64,000 bases of DNA, from contig JANJXV010000153.1 of NCBI GenBank assembly GCA_024803745.1, positions 992,001-1,056,000 on the forward strand, in the 5' to 3' direction. The notes beneath the pieces are model-generated. The model worked only from the letters and a program-made list of their open reading frames with translations, made no database searches and was not told the origin of the DNA. This document shows, piece after piece, positions 10,360-21,322 of the stretch. The position numbers and the translations under genes were made by a program. The stretch is from Megascapheus bottae. Lineage: Eukaryota; Chordata; Mammalia; Rodentia; Geomyidae. Within the stretch, counting starts at the first letter, position 1. Every line of letters begins with the position of its first letter.

Positions 10360-10815
10360 TGCAAGTCCTGGGACTTGAACCCAGGGCCTGGGAACTGTCC
10401 TTAAAAGTTTTTTTTTGCTTCAGGCTAGTGTTCTACCACTTTATCCACAGCTCCACTTACAGATTTTTGGTAATGAACTGTAAATCAGAATATCATGCAA
10501 TTTGTTTGGGCTGGATTCAAACCTGATTCTGTGTAGATAGGATTCCAAGTGTGAGCGCACAGAGCCTGGCTAGTATCATTCATCATTCAAGTCATGGGAC
10601 TGCAATTCTGCACCTGGGTCTTGTCACTGAGCTTTTCAGCTCAAGACTACTGCCCTATCCCTTGAGCCATAGGGCCACTTCTGGGTTTCTGGTGGTTAAT
10701 TGGAGATAAGAGTCACATGGACTTCAGTGCCCAGGCTGACTTTGAACTGCTATCCTTGGATCCCAGCCTCTTGAGTAGCTACATTTACAAGTGTGAGCCA
10801 CCATACCCGGCTAAA
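10360..10815 (-). repeat. Two antisense SINEs in tandem
   Basis: Elements at about 10,360-10,575 and 10,590-10,815. Each has the right monomer (cctgggactt or gagcttttcagctcaaga) followed by the 7SL-like half ending gtgagc.ca..cctggct. Confidence 0.85.
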
Positions 10816-10829
10816 TTATTTTTTAAGTT

Positions 10830-11170
10830 AATTTATTTTGTTAAGTCAATATATAGTTGGCATACGGTTACATAAGTAATGAACATATTTCTTAAGAAAA
10901 TTGTTATCCCCTCCCTCATTTTTCTCTGTTTTCCTACCCTCAGCCCCCTCTCCACCCAGATTGTTCAGTTCATTTCCGTTTAGTGTCTTCCAAGTATCAC
11001 TGTTCAATTGGTTCACCCTTTTTCCTTTGTTTTTTTTTTACCATTTTATTATACCCTCTCCATTCCCCAAATCACATAAACCTATGTACAAGACACAGGG
11101 TACCCGAATTCAACACAGTGACTACAGAGAATAAAACTAAAGGGAAAAAGAAGAAAAGAGGTAAAAAGCA
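10830..11170. repeat. Unclassified interspersed repeat U, long piece
   Basis: Shares the order ttacataagtaatgaacat, then aattgttatcccctccct, with 17,485-17,640. It continues through ttggttcaccctttttcc and an A-rich end. It could be the 3' part of an old LINE or LTR element; I cannot assign it. Confidence 0.55.
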
Positions 11171-11236
11171 AAGAAAATGAAAGAACATCATACAGTACCT
11201 TAGAAGCAACAACACTGAAAAAACAAAACATAAAAC

Positions 11237-11707
11237 CTTGGGCTGAAAATGAAGCTTGCCTAGCATGTATGAAACCCTGGATTCCATTCCTCAGCACCAC
11301 ATAAACAAAAAACTGGAAGTGCCACTGTGACTCAGCTGGTAGATTTCTTACGTTCAGCACAGAGTGTCTCCAAGTGACAAAAATCTGTCACATTAAATCA
11401 GGCTTCAAAACTTTGCTAGGAACCAGTTATGTGATTTGGAATAAAGTCCAGTTTTCAAAAAATCACTAGCCAGGCGCTGGAGGGTCATAATTGTCATTCT
11501 ACTAGCCAGGGAGAAGTTGATTCAAAGCCTTTGCAAGCAAAAAAAATGAAAACAAAAAAAACTGTAAGATTCTACTCTCCACTTATCCACCCAAAAACTA
11601 AGTGGAGTTGTGGCTAAAACTGGTACAGCATTAGCCTTGAGGAAAAAGAACTAAGAGACCTTGCCCAGGTCCAAAGTTCAACCTCCTCACCAAGAAAGAA
11701 AAAAAAG
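11237..11707 (+). repeat. Sense SINEs (ID-like piece, then a 7SL-headed dimer)
   Basis: An ID-like head lies at 11,237-11,365 (gaagcttgcctagcatgtat). A 7SL-headed dimer lies at 11,466-11,707 (gccaggcgctggagggtc ... gtggagttgtggctaaaact, A-rich tail). Confidence 0.75.
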
Positions 11708-12525
11708 GAGTCCAGATACCTTAGTTTAAAAAGTATATCTGGATATCTTAGTAGATTTTTCTGATCTTTCCTCATTCATCTGATGGAACCACATAATCTT
11801 GATCCTGATCTGACTAAGAGCCTGCATTGTGCTTAATAAATTCATTCCACATATTCCAGTAGAATCTGGACAGCTAACAGCCACTTACCAATGCTTTATT
11901 CTACGTTTAGGCCAGTATGTCTTCATACCATCTACACAGTCAGCTATATCATCTTTCCAGAAGTATCATTGAGTGTAGAACACTCAGAACTAAAATAATT
12001 GCATAAAGATGTAATAAAACCCCTTGATTCATTAAGAAAATTTCTGTACCACTTAGAGCAAGTACATTAGTGGTATTTACCTCTAGCCTCTTTTTTAAAA
12101 AATTTGTTAACATTGAATTTTACATCATATTTCAAATGTCATGTTTAACCAACAAGTATTCAAGAAGGGAATCGCTATACAATCACTGGCACATAGATTT
12201 TAGAATATAGTAAAAATTAAGCTGAGTCTTTGTATGTCATAGATACAGATTGATCTATAATAAAACACATGTCTATAGAGTGTATAGTCTATCCTAGATT
12301 TTTATGTCTATGTAGTTATGTTTATATCTCCAAAATTATGTCCAGAACTTTGGGTATCAACTATTCAATCATCGCTCTACTACCATTTTAAACTACTATC
12401 CATATATTAAGGATATCATGTACCTTTTGTTCCTTGGTCTTAACTTATCTCACTCAACAGGATTCACTCTAATTTCATCCACTACCCCAAAAATGCCATT
12501 ATTATTTTTTTCTGTGCAGATCTTC
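11708..12525. other. Unassigned AT-rich spacer
   Basis: No gene or clear repeat. The last 100 bases resemble worn L1 3' sequence (acttatctcactcaacagg). Confidence 0.5.
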
Positions 12526-13075
12526 TTTTTATGTATTTATATTTATTGTAATTTATAGAAGGGTTACATTATATTCACCAGATAGAAGGTGCATTACTTC
12601 TCAAACTTTGATACCCCATGTAATGATATGGTCCCCATTTCCCTTCCCCTACCCCCATTCATGTTCATTTCCCCCCTTCCCTATCCAATTTCAAATAACC
12701 AATTAGGCACATATGAAATATATCAGAAAACAAGGTGAAATATTGTAACAATATGATATAACCAAGGGATAGCAAAAGAGATAAGAGATCACATAGTTCA
12801 TTAAGGACAACAATCACTCATTATATGAGTTTTGTTTCTTTATCTTGGAGGTCCTTACATTTAGTGTCATACTATTTGTCACGATGTCTCTAGATTTTGT
12901 TCTATTGTAAATCTCTGGTAGCAGAGCCCAAGGTTTCTACTGAATTTGACAAATGAGGGAGACTCTTGGGCCTATGTTCCTTTGAGTTTGGCTTACTTCA
13001 CTTAATATGATTTTTTTCCTTTTCATCCACTTCCCCGAGAATGCCATTATTTTATCTTGTCGGTTGGCTATATAT
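12526..13075 (-). mobile_element. L1 3' end fragment, old
   Basis: Matches the 3' region at 6,810-7,270: ggttacattatattcacc, agatagaaggtgcattactt, cttacttcacttaatatga. Same orientation as the other L1 pieces. Confidence 0.8.
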
Positions 13076-13082
13076 CATTCCA

Positions 13083-13097
13083 TTGTGTGTGTGTGTG

Positions 13098-13150
<53 letters not shown>
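13083..13150. repeat. (GT)n microsatellite inside an L1 relic
   Basis: About 60 bp of GT repeats with a few interruptions, between L1-like flanks (catcattccattgtgt on the left, gggcatctggttgtttcc on the right). It sits where other L1 copies read ccattgtgtacaaatacc. The copy B tract (48,972-49,019) is shorter. Confidence 0.9.
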
Positions 13151-13152
<2 letters not shown>

Positions 13153-13214
13153 ATTACATTTTTTGTAGTAGGGCATCTGGTTGTTTCCATCATCCAACCT
13201 CATTTTCTACAGAT

Positions 13215-14345
13215 ATTTTGATAGTCTCTTTTTTATTTTCAGGGTAATGTATAGAGGGGTTACGATTACATTTACAGGTAGTGGACTGCATTACTTCTCA
13301 CACATTTATTCCACTCCACATGTTTTTGTCCCCAGTTCCCTCTCCCCTCCCCTTCCCAATCATCTTGTTTCCCCCCTTCCCTTTCCTATTTGACATAAAC
13401 AAATAAACATATATACAATATGCCAGGGAAAAATCAGATACAGTAACAATCTGATATTAACCAAAGGGCAAAATAAGAGATGAGAAATAACATAGTAGAT
13501 TAAGGACAAAAATCACACAAGATCAAGAGCAACGATGACACAAGATATAGCTCTTGTTCCCATATCCTAGAGATCCTTTCATTTAGTCTCATCCTATATG
13601 ACCTTATATACCTAGGTTTTTGAGTTATTGTAATCCTCTGCTAGGAGAGTCCTAGATGTGAACTAATTATTACAAATGAGGGAAACCATTGAGCTTATGT
13701 TTCTTTGGGTCTGGCTGCTTCACTTAATATGAATTTTTCCAAGTCTTTCCATTTCCTTACAAATGGGGCGATGTCATTCCTTCTGATGGCAGCATAGCAT
13801 TCCATTGTGTATAAGTACCACATCTTCTTGATTCAGTCATCTACTGAGTGGCATCTGGGTTGGTTTCATATCTTTGCTATGGTAAATAGTGCGGCAATGA
13901 GCATCATTGTGCTAGTGGCTTTAGTATGTCCTTTTTTCTGGACAATTGGGTAGATGCCAAGTAGTGGATTTGCTGGATCATAGGGGAGCTCTATGTTCAG
14001 TCTTTTGAGGAACCACCACAATGCTTTCCCTAGTGGTTGAACGAGTTTACACTCACACCAACAGTGTAGCTGTGATCCTACCTGGTCACTTCCCCACCAG
14101 TATCTCTTATTAGATTTTTTGATAATGGCCATTCTGACTGGAGTCAGGTGGAATCTCAAAGTTGTTTTGATTTTCATTTCCGTTATTGCTAGAGATATGG
14201 AGCATTTCTTCATGTGTCTAAAGCCCATTTTAATTTTTTCTTCAGAGAATACTCTTTTAAGTCTTTAGCCCACCTTTTAATAGGATGGTTGTTTCTTTGA
14301 AGATTTGTTTGGGAGAGATTCATTTTTTTCAGCTATAGATATATT
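13215..14345 (-). mobile_element. L1 3' end fragment
   Basis: The minus frame includes [38 protein letters not shown] and LIAALFTIAKI, the ORF2 C-terminus. 3'UTR-like sequence runs back to about 13,215. It sits against an older L1 relic and may have inserted into it. Confidence 0.85.
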
Positions 14346-14379
14346 TTAGATAACTACATATATTTTTGTAGAAAAAAGA

Positions 14380-14735
14380 ATGGAAGCCATCATGCTGGCT
14401 CACAACTTAATTTCAGCTACTTAGGAGGCTCAGGGCTTAGGATCACAGGTCAAAGCCAACCAGGGCCCTACAGTGTGTGAGATCAAACTCTGTGAACATA
14501 CAATGACTGTAAGAGGAATCTCACTGCCTGGGAATGTAGCCTAATGGTAGAGTGCTCACCTAGAATGCATGAAGACCTAGGTTCTATTCACCGGTACCGC
14601 ATATTCAGAAAAAAGCTAGAAGTGGCGCTGTGTTTCAAGAGGCAGAGCACTCACCTTGGGCAAGCGAGTCCAATGAAAATGTCTAGGCCCTGAGTCCAAG
14701 CCGTAGGACTGGCAAAAAGAAAAAAAAGAGCAATC
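14380..14735 (+). repeat. Sense SINEs
   Basis: A 7SL-like monomer (catgctggctcacaacttaa) is followed by a full ID-like dimer (gtagcctaatggtagagtgc; gtggcgctgtgtttcaagag; ends gtaggactggcaaaaag). Confidence 0.85.
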
Positions 14736-14829
14736 TTACTTAAGTAACAAGGAATGTACCCTATATTTATACAGACTGAAAAATTCATTAAGAAATTAGA
14801 AAATATGTATAAAGTGCATAATTTCTTTT

Positions 14830-15345
14830 GTGTGTTGGCACTGGGTCTTCAACTGAGTGCTTCAGCTCTATCCCTGACCTTTTCTGCTCAAGGCTAGCAC
14901 TCTACCAATGCAGCCCCAAATCAACTATCTTCAATTGAGATATAAGCGATGAATATTTCAGGGTGCTTCATGAAAAACATTTTTATAAATTGAAACTTTC
15001 AACACAGTCTTATTTTAGTATGAATGTTGAGATGGGAAGAGACAGAAAAAGTGAAATGTTTCCTGATCCCCATAGAGAAGAGACTCAGCAGAACCACTGT
15101 GGTCTGCAGGCTTCTTTGTGAGTTTTGTTTGCTTGTTTGATTTTTGTCAATTGTGGGGCTTGAACTCTGGGCCTGGGCACTGTCCCTGAGCTCTTCAGCT
15201 CAAGGCTAGTGCTTTAATCTGTGAGCCACAGTGCCACTTCTGGTTTTTCTGGCAGTTAACTGGGTACTTTGGCTGGCTTTAAACTTTGATTCTCAGATCT
15301 TAGCCTCCTGAGTAGCTAAGATTATAGGTGTGAGGTACCATCACC
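14830..15345 (-). repeat. Antisense SINE fragment and full SINE
   Basis: A partial right monomer lies near 14,840-14,920. A complete antisense dimer lies at about 15,145-15,345 (ggggcttgaactctgggcct to gattataggtgtgaggtacc). Confidence 0.8.
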
Positions 15346-15695
15346 AGGCTGCTGCTCTGTTACTATGCAGGTTCTGGATCAAGAACTTCAAGTTCTTACT
15401 TCAATTTTTTCTTCTCTTGCCTGATACTCTGCCATTAGAACGAAGCCCCAGTTCCTGGTCTTTGTTGGTTAATGAGAGATATTATGATTTTCTAATATTC
15501 AGAGCAATGATTATAAAACCCAGCATTTTACTTACTTGAATAAATTAAGAGACAGGACCTAGTGAGATGGAAAACAAAATTTTTTTTCAAGATGTTATCC
15601 TGTTCTAATGCATAAGTCTGGCTATTTTGCTTACACACAAATATGTATTTTACCAATTTCTACTCTATTTTTGCTTAGCTTAAATCCACCACTGC
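15346..15695. other. Unassigned spacer
   Basis: A 69-codon open frame begins inside the SINE at 15,330 and runs through here in both copies. It has no recognisable domain and I do not call it a gene. Confidence 0.5.
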
Positions 15696-15699
15696 CATT

Positions 15700-16250
15700 T
15701 CATAGATTTTGTTGTTGTTGTTTGCGGTGCTTGAACTCTGTGCCTGGGCTGTTCCTCAGATCTTCAGTTCAATGCCAGTGCTCTACTACTTTTGATTTGG
15801 CCAGTCCTGGGCTTGAACTCAGGGACTGAGCACTGTCCTTATATTTTCTCAAGGCTAGGGCTCTACCACTTCAGCCTCAGCACCACTTCCAGCATTTTTC
15901 TATGTATGTGATATTGAGGAATTGAACCCAGGTCTTCGTGCATGCTAGGCAAGCACTCTACCACTAGGCCAAACTCCCAGCCCAAAATTATTCATCATTA
16001 CTATTAGCTATCTTCTTTTTTTTATTATTGATTCGTCATGTTGCTTGGACTTTGGGCCTGGACTGTCCCTGACCTCTTCAGCTCAAGGCTAGCGCTCTTC
16101 CTCTACAGCTCCATTTTTGGTTTCTGGTAGTTAATTGGTGATGTAAGTCTCACAAACATATGTGTCCAGGCTGGCTTTGGGCTTTGAACCAAGATCCTCC
16201 AATCTCAGCCTCCATAGTAGGTAGAATTACACGCTTCAGCCAGCAGTGCC
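15700..16250 (-). repeat. Antisense SINE cluster
   Basis: Includes a (TTG)n run, partial right monomer, a complete ID-like dimer at about 15,800-15,985 (tgctaggcaagcactctacc) and a 7SL-headed dimer at about 16,040-16,250. Confidence 0.8.
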
Positions 16251-16254
16251 TGAC

Positions 16255-16478
<224 letters not shown>

Positions 16479-16489
16479 TTTGGTTGTAA

Positions 16490-17190
16490 GACTTTAATTG
16501 TGCACCTGGGCAGTGTCCCTGGGCTCTTCAGCTCAAGGCTACAACCTTAAACACCTTGAGCCACATTGTCACTTCTGGTTTTCTGGTGCTTAAGTGGAAG
16601 TAACAGTTTCATGGACTTTAGTGTCTGGCCTGGCTTTGAACTTTGATCCTCAGAACCCAAACTTCTGAGATCATTTCCAGCTTTTTTTTAGTGTAAGTGG
16701 TACAGAGTAATTGAACACAGGGCTTTGTGCATACTAGGCAAGCAAACTACTACTAGTGTGCACTCCAGCCTTAGATAAGGGCTTTCTTTTTCTTTTTCTT
16801 ATTTTCACTCATGGGGCTTGAACTCTGGGCCTGGATGTTTACCTTAAGCTCTTCAGCTCAAGGCAAGAGCTCTACCACTTGAGGCACATTGTCATTTTGA
16901 ATTTTCTGGATTATTTGGAAATAAGATTCTCACAGATTTTTATGCCTGGGCCGTCTTTGAACCTCGATCCTCCAGGGTAGCTAGGATTACCAGAGTGAGC
17001 CACCAGTCACGGGCATTAAATTATTATTTTTTGCATGTCCTATGGCTTCAACTCATGGCCAGAGCACTATCCTAGGGCTTGCTCAAGGATAGCACTTTAC
17101 TTCAGCCAGCCAACTCCCGGTCCAAATAGGCCACTCTTGAACCTAGAATTACAGAGATCGGCCATAATACTGGCATGTCGTTATCTAAGT
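16490..17190 (-). repeat. Antisense SINE cluster
   Basis: Elements at about 16,495-16,770, 16,800-17,020 and a worn one at 17,030-17,190, each recognisable from the gctcttcagctcaaggc and ggctttgaac motifs. Confidence 0.75.
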
Positions 17191-17269
17191 ATATAATTTT
17201 TCTTCTATTTTTGATGGCTTTTCCTTAGTGTACATATTTCCTACATATTTTTGGAAACCTCCTTCCCAC

Positions 17270-17475
17270 TGGGGCCATAAGTTAAGCCTAGTGGTAGCGT
17301 TCTTGCCGAGCATGAATGAAGACCCAAGTTCAATTCCTCAGCACAACATTGATAAAAAAAGATAAAAGTGGTGCTGTGGCACATGTGATAGAACTTGCGC
17401 CTTAAGAATAAACAAAAACAAAAACAAGGATCGTGCTCAGGTCCTGAGTCTAAGCCCAGTACTGGCAAAAAAAAA
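17270..17475 (+). repeat. Sense ID-like dimeric SINE
   Basis: Head gcctagtggtagcgttcttg, right monomer gtggtgctgtggcacatgtg, end agcccagtactggcaaaa. Confidence 0.85.
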
Positions 17476-17484
17476 TTCTGCCCA

Positions 17485-17640
17485 AAGTAGACATTTAAAC
17501 TTATTGTACTTTTCAAAAAATTTGTTGTTCAAGGTGATATACAAAGAGATTGCTGTTACATATGTAATGAGTACATTTCTTGTAAACACTGTTACCCCCT
17601 CCCCCGTTTTCTCTTTCCCTTCCCCCCAAGTCATAAATTT
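17485..17640. repeat. Unclassified interspersed repeat U, short piece
   Basis: Matches part of 10,830-10,950 in the same orientation (ttacatatgtaatgagtaca; actgttaccccctccc). Confidence 0.55.
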
Positions 17641-18362
17641 CATTTACAACATATATATATGTATTTTCATTCCTGAAAAAAATAGTTTAAAATGTGTTCA
17701 AATAAATGATGTAGGTTGATATATTTATCAAAATGGATTACTTGAACTCTAAAATAAACATTCTAAGTAATTTTTCTCATAAAATTGTAGTAATGCTATA
17801 AAACTAATATAAAAGGAATTTTAGCTATTAATTTCTTATGTTTTACCTTTAACATTATTACACTAAGCATACTGTTTATGGTATTAATACAGACAGCATG
17901 AAATATGATTATGTAAAAAAATTAAATGATGAAAAAATAGTAAGGTTGGGGGCCAGTAGTTTGGCTTGGTGGCACACACCCTGGACTGGCAAAAAAGAAG
18001 TAGCGTTAGATAAAACAGATTTATTTCCAAATGTGTGGAAAATGGTATGATTTCTTGTTTGGCTAGTCCTGGGCTTGACCTGAGGGACCAGGAACTGTCC
18101 TTGGCCACATTTGTTCAAGGGTGGCACTCTTACACCTGAGCAACAGTGCCCCATCTGCTTTTTCTGTGTATGCAGTGTCGAAGAATTGAATCAAGGTCTT
18201 CTTGTATACTAGGCGAGCACTCTACAACTAGGCAACATTAAAAGCCAAAGTAGATTTTTGATGCTATTGTGGAGTTTTAATTTTCTTAAATATTTGTACA
18301 AAGCACAATGGATATATAATCAGACTTGAACTCACAGAACAGAGTCCCACATAATATTACAG
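17641..18362. other. AT-rich spacer with one antisense SINE
   Basis: The SINE lies at about 18,055-18,240 (ggctagtcctgggcttgacc to ctaggcgagcactctac). The rest is AT-rich and unassigned. Confidence 0.6.
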
Positions 18363-18668
18363 TTACTCTGGCACTTCTCCCGATTGACAAAACACATTTC
18401 CAGGCATCTGCTCTGTCCTTAAGCTTTGGTAGCTGACTTGTCTTTCCATGGAGGCCTGGCCTGGATTCCTGGTGATTCCATGCATTTCATAGTTCCCTGT
18501 ATATCCAGTAAGGTTGTCTTCTATGGGACCAGACCGGTCTGGTTTTTGGCCCACCCAGGACCTATGTGTCTGAGGTCTCACATTATAAGTGGAAAATAAA
18601 ACACAGTATAATAAGCACTGAAGAACTGCACACCATAATATTAACAATGAGAGTTTAATAGTTAGCAA
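18363..18668 (-). CDS. Hypothetical 101-codon open frame
   Basis: Starts MLTIKLSLLILWCAVLQCLL, a hydrophobic stretch that could pass for a signal anchor, then a polar tail. It overlaps the end of the 174-codon frame by a few bases in a different frame. No family recognised. In copy B the end of the frame differs (82 codons, 54,249-54,497). It may be 3' untranslated sequence of the RalGDS-like pseudogene rather than coding. Confidence 0.2.
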   Translation of the reverse strand: MLTIKLSLLILWCAVLQCLLYCVLFSTYNVRPQTHRSWVGQKPDRSGPIEDNLTGYTGNYEMHGITRNPGQASMERQVSYQSLRTEQMPGNVFCQSGEVPE

Positions 18669-19186
18669 AGTAAATACAATGAATACTTGACAAGAATCAT
18701 GAGAGCAAGATAAAGAGATTTCTTTTTAGGAAGGGGACAGGGAAGCTCTAAATCCAGATTGGCCTCCAAGTTGCCTTCAGACAGTAATTCTACTTCCGAG
18801 TCCTCAGAAGGGTCTCCTTCCTCATGAGAAACAGAATGTCCTTCCTGAGTTAAGAGGGGGATGGATTCTGGTTTGTCGAATGGAGATTGAGTCTCTTTTA
18901 GTGAGATGGATGGGTCTGGATATTCTGTGAGGATGGATTCATTTTCCTCCAATGAATCCAGTATTGAGAGTACACTTGCTGCTTCCCATGGGGACATTTT
19001 CCATGAGCCCAGCGTGTGCCCCTTCAGCTTGCACAATAAGTGGAGTGTTCTCTGACTCAGATGGACTGACTCTGGGTGGAGTGTGAAAGGAAACGGAAGG
19101 AAATCTGGCTGCTCTTTTTCTTCCTCCATAGTATCTGCAGGTTCAACTGTGTCACACATGGGGTTCAGAGCAAAAGGTATATCCAT
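18662..19186 (-). CDS. Hypothetical acidic 174-codon open frame, downstream of RalGDS-like blocks
   Basis: The longest non-transposon open frame in copy A. It is acidic and rich in Ser/Pro/Glu (ADTMEEEKEQPDFLPFPFTL, HEEGDPSEDSEVELLSE) and ends with a short hydrophobic tail. Upstream in the same frame, sequence with similar composition (LRMKNPPMELVTDGD) is interrupted by stops, so the true exon may be longer. It could be a linker or tail of the RalGDS-like gene, since it follows the REM blocks on the same strand, but no exchange-factor motif is clear and I do not recognise the protein. Copy B has a 1-bp insertion and a new stop, so it is not under constraint in both copies. Confidence 0.3.
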   Translation of the reverse strand: MDIPFALNPMCDTVEPADTMEEEKEQPDFLPFPFTLHPESVHLSQRTLHLLCKLKGHTLGSWKMSPWEAASVLSILDSLEENESILTEYPDPSISLKETQSPFDKPESIPLLTQEGHSVSHEEGDPSEDSEVELLSEGNLEANLDLELPCPLPKKKSLYLALMILVKYSLYLLC

Positions 19187-19689
19187 AGGACTCTAAACCT
19201 GTTTGGTAATTTCTACAGAAGGCCCATGGTTTCTGGAGTGCAGTGATGATTCTCAGTCTCCATCAGTCACCAGCTCCATTGGTGGGTTTTTCATCCGGAG
19301 TTCAGGATAAGCTCTTACACGATGACCCAAACCTAAGAATGGAAAAAGGTACAGAGTGGACAGAGTGGACTCTGCAAGTTGAAGTGTCACTCAACTTCCA
19401 TGAGGATGTATTGGAGGAACCTGTAGAACTGGAGTTTGGACTGAACACTGAGGAGGTGTAGGGTCTTTCTAATGAGTGCTTATTCCCGAGTCCTTTCAGA
19501 GGACAGACATTACCTGGCTGACACCACCCATAAAGGGCATTTTGCCAAGCTCTGTAGAAGTAAGGGCCAACCAATATCTAGACCACATGGGCTTCCTACT
19601 CACAGGTTCTGAGGCACCCACACCAGGACTTCTACTTTTTCTTGGTCTTACTGGTCACATATTCCTCCAGCTGGTCAAAAAGTTTGTGT

Positions 19690-20033
19690 TTAGAAGAGCA
19701 GGTCCAAAGCCGACATGTGGAGCCTCATATAGAGCTTGAGTTGTGTCAGGGTGTGGCAGTTCTTGAACTCGTAGAAATCACTCGGGTAGAAGTCCATTCA
19801 CATCGTATAGATGGAACACATGATGCTGTGGGCACATTCGGTACAAGGAAAGTGAGAGCCTTCTCTCTCCATCCTGAGCCTTTTACCAAAGCCCCTTTCT
19901 TGCAGGATTCTAATGCTGTGGCTGTCCTGCAGAGATGTGCACTTATGTGCTGGGAGGGGTGTAAGAGACACTCGAGAACAGGATGACTTTTACACCCCAC
20001 TTCCAGAAGCTTCTGAGAGAGGCCTCTATGCAT
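19690..20033 (-). pseudogene. RalGDS-like REM domain, second block (decayed)
   Basis: In the frame that passes through SIYTM and MDFYPSDFYEF, one stop interrupts. The order matches the second half of the Ras-exchanger motif (REM) of RalGDS-family proteins, where a helix ending in a Trp-Leu pair is followed by Tyr-Pro-x-Asp-Phe. Past it, KLYMRLHMSALDLLF and, after a frameshift, KHKLFDQLEEY look like the end of REM. Stops and frameshifts rule out a working product. It is separated from the first REM block by about 740 bp with a SINE, as expected for exons of an unprocessed pseudogene. The assignment rests on recognised pattern, not on a search. Confidence 0.5.
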
Positions 20034-20104
20034 CTGTCCAAAGTAAACGCACCTTAAATTAACTAAGTAAATGCTCTAAATAAATCAATAAGTGAATGCT
20101 CTAC

Positions 20105-20325
20105 ATAAAGAACTAAATGCTCATTGCTCTAATCTTAGCCACCCAGCAGGCTGAGCTCTAAAGATCACAGTGGAAAGCCAGTCTAGTCAGTAAAAGTCTA
20201 AAGGCACTTGTCTTCAATTAGGCAGCAAAAAGCCAGAACTTGACCTATGACTCAAATGGTACAGTGCTAATTTTTGAACACCAAACGGATGGCATTTAGA
20301 CCTTGGTTCAGGTTCAAGTGGCAGC
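20105..20325 (+). repeat. Worn 7SL-headed dimeric SINE
   Basis: Head attgctctaatcttagcca, right monomer acctatgactcaaatggtac. It lies in the intron between the two REM blocks. Confidence 0.7.
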
Positions 20326-20776
20326 ACTGGACCACACACCAAAATGTAAATGCTTTCAGGTTCTAACAGGCAAAGCTATCACAATCCCTCCCTGATGGCT
20401 CAAAAGTGATTCAGCCCCCAGCTTTTCCTCTGACTCCAGTATTTCACAGGCCTCCGCCATTAGTACTGACACCTCATTTCTTACTGGGAAATGGGATTTC
20501 CTAGGATGTCACCTAGGTGAGGGCTGCATTTGGGAGCCACTTACTCATGCCTGAAATCCAACTTCTCAGTAAGCACACTGTTGAGACTCCAGTAGCTTGT
20601 GAGGGAAATGAAATGGCATGGTGTCCCAGTCATAATAAAGTAGTTTGTGCACTTGTATCATGCTTAGCTCCCCTTTGAACACCCCAGTGAAACAAACAGG
20701 CTCAGAGAGGAGCCAAGTATTCCAAGACTTGGCCAGGAGTGGTGAGCAAACATGGGTTTGGAGGGGGAACACTCAC

Positions 20777-20975
20777 TTTTTCAAGAGAATTTCCAGCAAC
20801 TACTACATTGTCCTCCACTATTTGAAATTGTGCAGGAAGTTTCCCACATAAAAGAGATCACCTTTCTGGTAGGCAGGGATCAGCTTTGTCAGCAGCATCT
20901 CCAACAGGCCTTCCTCCAGGATCCATAGGTTACAAGGCTCATTCAGAGTCTGAGCTGACTTACCATCACACTGTA
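20777..20975 (-). pseudogene. RalGDS-like REM domain, first block (decayed)
   Basis: Reads LWILEEGLLEMLLTKLIPAY, then QKGDLFYVGNFL, then a TAG-broken stretch that ends in LLEILLKK at a donor AAAAA|GTGAGT. RalGDS-family REM domains have this order: a Gly/Thr-Leu-Glu-x-Leu helix, Leu-x-Pro-Ala, Asp-x-x-Tyr, Phe-Leu, then a Thr-Thr-Gln-Gln-Val-Leu helix. Here two consecutive TAG codons stand at the Gln-Gln site, the change expected from CAG to TAG. An acceptor-like CCAATACAG precedes the block near 20,976. The REM domain supports the catalytic Ral exchange domain, which is not seen. Same lesions in copy B. Confidence 0.55.
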
Positions 20976-21154
20976 TTGGCAAAACAGTGGATATTTCAAA
21001 CGTAGGAATGGGACCACACTTCACACTGAGGAATTGGTATAGAGTAGATTGGAAATGACACACTCTAATCTCAGTATAGTCACTTGAAAGCACACAAGAA
21101 GGTTGTAGTTTGTGGGCAGGATGATGGGTTCAAATAGGTTTCCTCTCAATATAC

Positions 21155-21322
21155 CTCATCTGAGTTGCCCTGGAGTTTCCTGGATTTCTTCCTAGAGAAA
21201 TGCCTGATATACTGGAATTTTGTCTTGGCCCTGATCCAGCATCTACTTCTTCAAGTGAGACATCCATATCTCTCGTGCCTGAGATCCGAGCCTCCTGACC
21301 TTTGGCAACAGCACAGCAACAT
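21155..21322 (-). pseudogene. RalGDS-like first coding exon
   Basis: MLLCCCQRSGGSDLRHERYG, then CLT and a TGA stop at 21,251-21,253, then in the same frame RSRCWIRAKTKFQYIRHFSR through KSRKLQGNSDE to a donor AG|GTATAT. The Cys-rich start resembles short palmitoylation-type N-termini. It lies about 180 bp upstream of the first REM block on the same strand, which is the reason for linking it to that gene. The stray copy at 6,561 has a different stop, so the ancestral exon was open. Confidence 0.5.

Noticed and set aside
13041..13247. Open frame with a long Cys-Val run
   Set aside because: Reading of the (GT)n tract.
14520..14600. tRNA genes from tRNA-like SINE heads
   Set aside because: They have box-like sequence but no full cloverleaf, and are attached to a SINE right monomer and A-rich tail.
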